A stretch of 7,794 nt of DNA from NCBI GenBank assembly GCA_902797495.1, contig CADBTH010000082.1:1-7794 (forward strand). Reading direction: 5' to 3'. Under the pieces are notes generated by a model that saw only the letters and a list, made by a program, of their open reading frames with translations, ran no database searches and was not told where the DNA came from. Origin of the DNA: an uncultured Ruminococcus sp. (GTDB lineage: Bacteria; Bacillota; Clostridia; Oscillospirales; CAG-272). The first letter of the stretch is position 1. Each line of letters begins with the position of its first letter. The position numbers and the translations under genes are program-made. Below, one piece after another: positions 5,535 to 7,794 of the stretch.

Positions 5535-5927
5535 ATGGCTGAAAAGATTACTCCCGATTACACAAAGAAACTCCCCGAAGCGGAGTTTGAAGTTATGAAC
5601 GCTATATGGAACGGAACTCCTCCGGTCAATACCGCGTACCTCATGGACGCCGTCGGCAAGGACAAAGGCTGGAAGGCTCCGACTCTCATCTCTTTCCTCG
5701 TAAGACTTCAGGACAGAGGATACGTTACTTCCGAAAAGAAGGGCAAGGAACGTTACTATACTCCCGTAGCTGAAAGAGACGCGTACGTACACTCCGTAAC
5801 TTCCGATTTCATCGAAAAGTATCACGGGGGTTCTTTCGTCAATCTTCTCGACTCTCTTTACAGCAACAAAGTCCTCTCGGAGGACGATATCGACGAGCTT
5901 CTCATCTGGCTCAAAACAAAATGCTGA
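5535..5927 (+). CDS. BlaI/MecI/CopY-family transcriptional repressor
   Basis: A 130-aa protein, typical for the family (about 120-130 aa). The N-terminal winged helix spans about 10-80: LPEAEFEVMNAIWN (helix 1), VNTAYLMDAV, the recognition-helix region WKAPTLISFLVRLQDRGYV, and a wing ending KGKERYYTPV. The C-terminal part (about 82-128) has the family dimerisation pattern GGSFVNLLDSLY followed by LSEDDIDELLIWL. Members repress antibiotic-resistance, copper or other stress genes and are released by a partner protease or ligand. The usual partner, a BlaR1/MecR1 M56 metallopeptidase, is not encoded here: a strong terminator follows directly. The start at 5535 is chosen because a longer frame from 5442 would begin inside the promoter. 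The target genes are unknown. Confidence 0.9.
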   Translation: MAEKITPDYTKKLPEAEFEVMNAIWNGTPPVNTAYLMDAVGKDKGWKAPTLISFLVRLQDRGYVTSEKKGKERYYTPVAERDAYVHSVTSDFIEKYHGGSFVNLLDSLYSNKVLSEDDIDELLIWLKTKC

Positions 5928-5930
5928 ATT

Positions 5931-5960
5931 AAAAAGCTCCCGGAAGCCGGGAGCTTTTTT
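5931..5960. terminator. Strong bidirectional terminator between the BlaI-like gene and fba
   Basis: A 13-bp stem (AAAAAGCTCCCGG / CCGGGAGCTTTTT) closes an AAG loop. T tracts follow the GC core on both strands. It ends both the blaI-like transcript (stop at 5927) and the converging aldolase operon (stop at 5974). Confidence 0.95.
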
Positions 5961-5973
5961 GCTTCTTATATAT

Positions 5974-6837
5974 TCAAGCTTTGCCTACGGAGCCGAAGAG
6001 CTCCATTTTTTCTTTTACGGTCGCCTTGATCGCTTCCGTGCCGGGAGCGAGGAGCTTTCTCGGGTCGAAGCCCTTGCCGACGAGGTCCTTGCCCTCTTCG
6101 ATATACTTTCTCGTAGCTTCCGCGAAGGAGATCTGACATTCGGTGTTCACGTTGATCTTTGAAACGCCGAGGGAGATCGCCTTCTTTATCATATCCGCGG
6201 GGATACCCGTGCCGCCGTGAAGAACGAGGGGCATCGCGCCGGTCTTCTGCCGGATCGCGTCGAGAGTCTCGAACGAGAGACCGGGCCAGTTTTCGGGATA
6301 CTTGCCGTGGATGTTTCCGATACCCGCCGCGAGCATCGTTACTCCGAGGTCGGCTATCATTTTGCACTCGTCCGGATCTGCGCACTCGCCCATTCCGATG
6401 ACTCCGTCCTCTTCGCCGCCGATCGATCCGACCTCGGCTTCGATGGACATACCCTTTTCACGCGTGATCTTTATGAGCTCCGTAGTCTTCGCCACGTTCT
6501 CTTCGATCGGGTAGTGAGAGCCGTCGAACATGATCGACGAGAATCCCGCTTCGATGCACTTGAGGCATCCCTCGTACGTTCCGTGGTCGAGGTGGAGCGC
6601 GACGGGAACGGTGATACCGAGAGACTCGATCATCGCCTTTACCATGTCGGCTACCGTCTTGAAGCCGCACATATACTTTCCCGCGCCCTCGGAAACTCCG
6701 AGGATAACCGGACTCTTCAGTTCTTCAGCCGTCGTGAGAACGGCTTTTGTCCACTCCAGGTTGTTGATATTGAATTGGCCTACGGCGTAGTGTCCCGCCT
6801 TGGCCTTCGTGAGCATTTCTTTTGCAGATACTAACAT
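5974..6837 (-). CDS. fba: Class II fructose-1,6-bisphosphate aldolase
   Basis: A 287-aa cytoplasmic zinc enzyme that reversibly splits fructose 1,6-bisphosphate into dihydroxyacetone phosphate and glyceraldehyde 3-phosphate in glycolysis and gluconeogenesis. Signature segments are GQFNINNLEW (20-29), PVILGVSEGAGKYM (43-56), HLDHG (82-86, with the catalytic Asp84 and zinc ligand His85), EAEVGSIGGEEDG (133-145), GNIHGKY (174-180), LHGGTGIP (206-213) and KINVNTE (227-233). Length and wording match the Bacillus FbaA type. The GatY/KbaY tagatose-bisphosphate aldolases are close relatives, but the SEGAGKYM-GFKTV region favours the fructose enzyme. It is the second gene of an operon: AAGGAG (6845-6850) overlaps the stop of the dehydrogenase upstream, so translation is probably coupled. 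The operon ends at the 5931-5960 terminator. Confidence 0.94.
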   Translation of the reverse strand: MLVSAKEMLTKAKAGHYAVGQFNINNLEWTKAVLTTAEELKSPVILGVSEGAGKYMCGFKTVADMVKAMIESLGITVPVALHLDHGTYEGCLKCIEAGFSSIMFDGSHYPIEENVAKTTELIKITREKGMSIEAEVGSIGGEEDGVIGMGECADPDECKMIADLGVTMLAAGIGNIHGKYPENWPGLSFETLDAIRQKTGAMPLVLHGGTGIPADMIKKAISLGVSKINVNTECQISFAEATRKYIEEGKDLVGKGFDPRKLLAPGTEAIKATVKEKMELFGSVGKA

Positions 6838-6844
6838 TTTTATT

Positions 6845-6850
6845 CTCCTT
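6845..6850 (-). promoter_or_regulatory. fba ribosome binding site overlapping the upstream stop codon
   Basis: AAGGAG on the minus strand shares position 6850 with the TAA stop of the dehydrogenase gene (6850-6852) and lies 7 bases before the aldolase ATG. This supports coupled translation and the aldolase start at 6837. Confidence 0.85.
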
Positions 6851-7794
6851 TATACTATCATTCCTGTTTCTTTCTTTTTGATACTGTCGGCTTTTGCTCT
6901 TATATCGCCAAGAGGCGCGCCGTCCTTGAACATACCGTAAAACTCCGAGACAGTCCTCGTTATGAACGAACCTTCTTCAAGCCCCGTGAGCTTTGCAAAC
7001 GCCGCCGTCGGGTCTTCGTCCGGGTTTTGTTTTATGTAGTCGTGAAGGGCTGCGGCAGCGCCGAGACAGATATATACCGGCGCGATACCCTGAGACAGAC
7101 AGTTTTCCGCCGCGCCTATCAGTCTGTCTGCGCGAGCGAGCTTCCTCGGAATGTCCGCGCCGACCCTCGCGCACGTGTCGCCGAGCGCGCGGTTGCCGAA
7201 ACGGCGGAGCAGATCCCATACGTGCTGCATAAGGGGCTCGAATTCGGTCCCGTATTTTTTTGAAAGCGCCATCGCGCTCTCTATCATCGCGTCCTCCGCG
7301 ATAAGGCGCACCTCGGGGCGGCCTATGCTCTGATAGATGTACTCGTCGCCGAATACGCTCTCTCCGAGGTACGCCGTGATCGCGTGACCCATGTTGTGTA
7401 TGTAGAGTTTTCTCTCAACGTAGTAGTGGAAGGGAGAGAAGGGCACGATATTGTTGACCTCGCGCCACTCGCCCTTTATCGCGGCGCGGTCTATCGGAAG
7501 GACTCCGTATTCCTCGACGGCGATCGAGAGCGGGTTTTCACCTTCGCCCTTCGCCTTCGGAACGGGCACCATCCTGCCGACCGACGTCTCGACGAGACCC
7601 ACGGTCTCAAGCTCTTCCGGAGTCAGCATACCGGAGAGAAGGTCTCTCACGTAGAGATCGGCGTCCATCAGGTTTTCGCAGATAAGAAGGTTTATCGGCT
7701 TCGCGCCGTTTGCAAATCTCTTCTTTACGCCCGCGGCGAAATTCGGAAGGATGTACTTTATCGCCTTGGCTCCCACGCACGTCGCGCAGACGTC
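6850..7794 (-). CDS. mtlD: Mannitol-1-phosphate 5-dehydrogenase-family polyol dehydrogenase, N-terminus outside the window
   Basis: The frame is open to the right edge, so 314 residues of an expected 380 or so are visible. An internal GTG at 7776 is not the true start, because DVCATC continues upstream in frame as part of the Rossmann fold. The protein carries the polyol-specific long-chain dehydrogenase motif K-x4-N-x2-H (KLYIHNMGH, at 7384-7410), with Lys and Asn as catalytic residues. Other family landmarks are LLICENL, ETSVGRMVP and RFGNRALGD...RKLARADRLIG. Such enzymes interconvert mannitol 1-phosphate and fructose 6-phosphate with NAD(H) in the cytoplasm. Substrate choice within the family is hard to read, so another hexitol or pentitol phosphate is possible. 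Being directly upstream of fba, it would pass its product into glycolysis. No PTS gene is visible; promoter and N-terminus lie outside. Confidence 0.85.
   Translation of the reverse strand, partial: DVCATCVGAKAIKYILPNFAAGVKKRFANGAKPINLLICENLMDADLYVRDLLSGMLTPEELETVGLVETSVGRMVPVPKAKGEGENPLSIAVEEYGVLPIDRAAIKGEWREVNNIVPFSPFHYYVERKLYIHNMGHAITAYLGESVFGDEYIYQSIGRPEVRLIAEDAMIESAMALSKKYGTEFEPLMQHVWDLLRRFGNRALGDTCARVGADIPRKLARADRLIGAAENCLSQGIAPVYICLGAAAALHDYIKQNPDEDPTAAFAKLTGLEEGSFITRTVSEFYGMFKDGAPLGDIRAKADSIKKKETGMIV

Overview
The window suggests a Gram-positive, Clostridia-like bacterium (Bacillota), probably an uncultured or gut-type lineage. The evidence is a surface protein ending in an NPSTG sortase-type signal, a BlaI/MecI-family repressor, a soluble DagK-type lipid kinase, an aldolase resembling the Bacillus FbaA type, purine-rich Shine-Dalgarno sites, and near-perfect TTGACA/TATAAT promoters in AT-rich spacers between GC-rich genes. 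The lineage is an inference; no rRNA gene is present.

Layout. Positions 1-280 (+) hold the 3' end of the P-loop ATPase/GTPase gene ychF. It converges on a bidirectional terminator shared with two minus-strand genes for secreted, membrane- or wall-anchored proteins built from cohesin-like domains. The first (327-1394) has one domain, an acidic linker and a C-terminal membrane helix. The second (1602-3479) has three domains, a Pro/Glu linker and an NPSTG anchor. Each has its own consensus promoter, and a hairpin terminator separates them. An AT-rich divergent promoter region (3480-3660) leads into a plus-strand pair: a TIM-barrel sugar phosphate isomerase/epimerase (3661-4437) and, 12 bases on, a diacylglycerol/YegS-type lipid kinase (4450-5337). 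Next comes a single-gene unit for a BlaI/MecI-family repressor (5535-5927) with a perfect promoter, an inverted repeat upstream and a GC-rich hairpin in its leader. A strong bidirectional terminator (5931-5960) separates it from a minus-strand operon: a polyol-phosphate dehydrogenase of the mannitol-1-phosphate 5-dehydrogenase family (6850 to beyond the window end), then class II fructose-bisphosphate aldolase (5974-6837), whose Shine-Dalgarno overlaps the upstream stop codon.

How it fits together. The dehydrogenase/aldolase operon fits feeding of a sugar alcohol phosphate into glycolysis. The isomerase/kinase pair shares a transcript but no obvious pathway. The least ordinary part is the pair of cohesin-like surface proteins: two paralogues with related signal peptides and domains but different anchoring. 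All four domains carry an apparent helical segment and a conserved C-terminal signature. No dockerin, glycoside hydrolase or sortase gene is visible here, so their binding partners are unknown. All spacers are under 300 bases, and I see no tRNA, rRNA, CRISPR array or mobile element.
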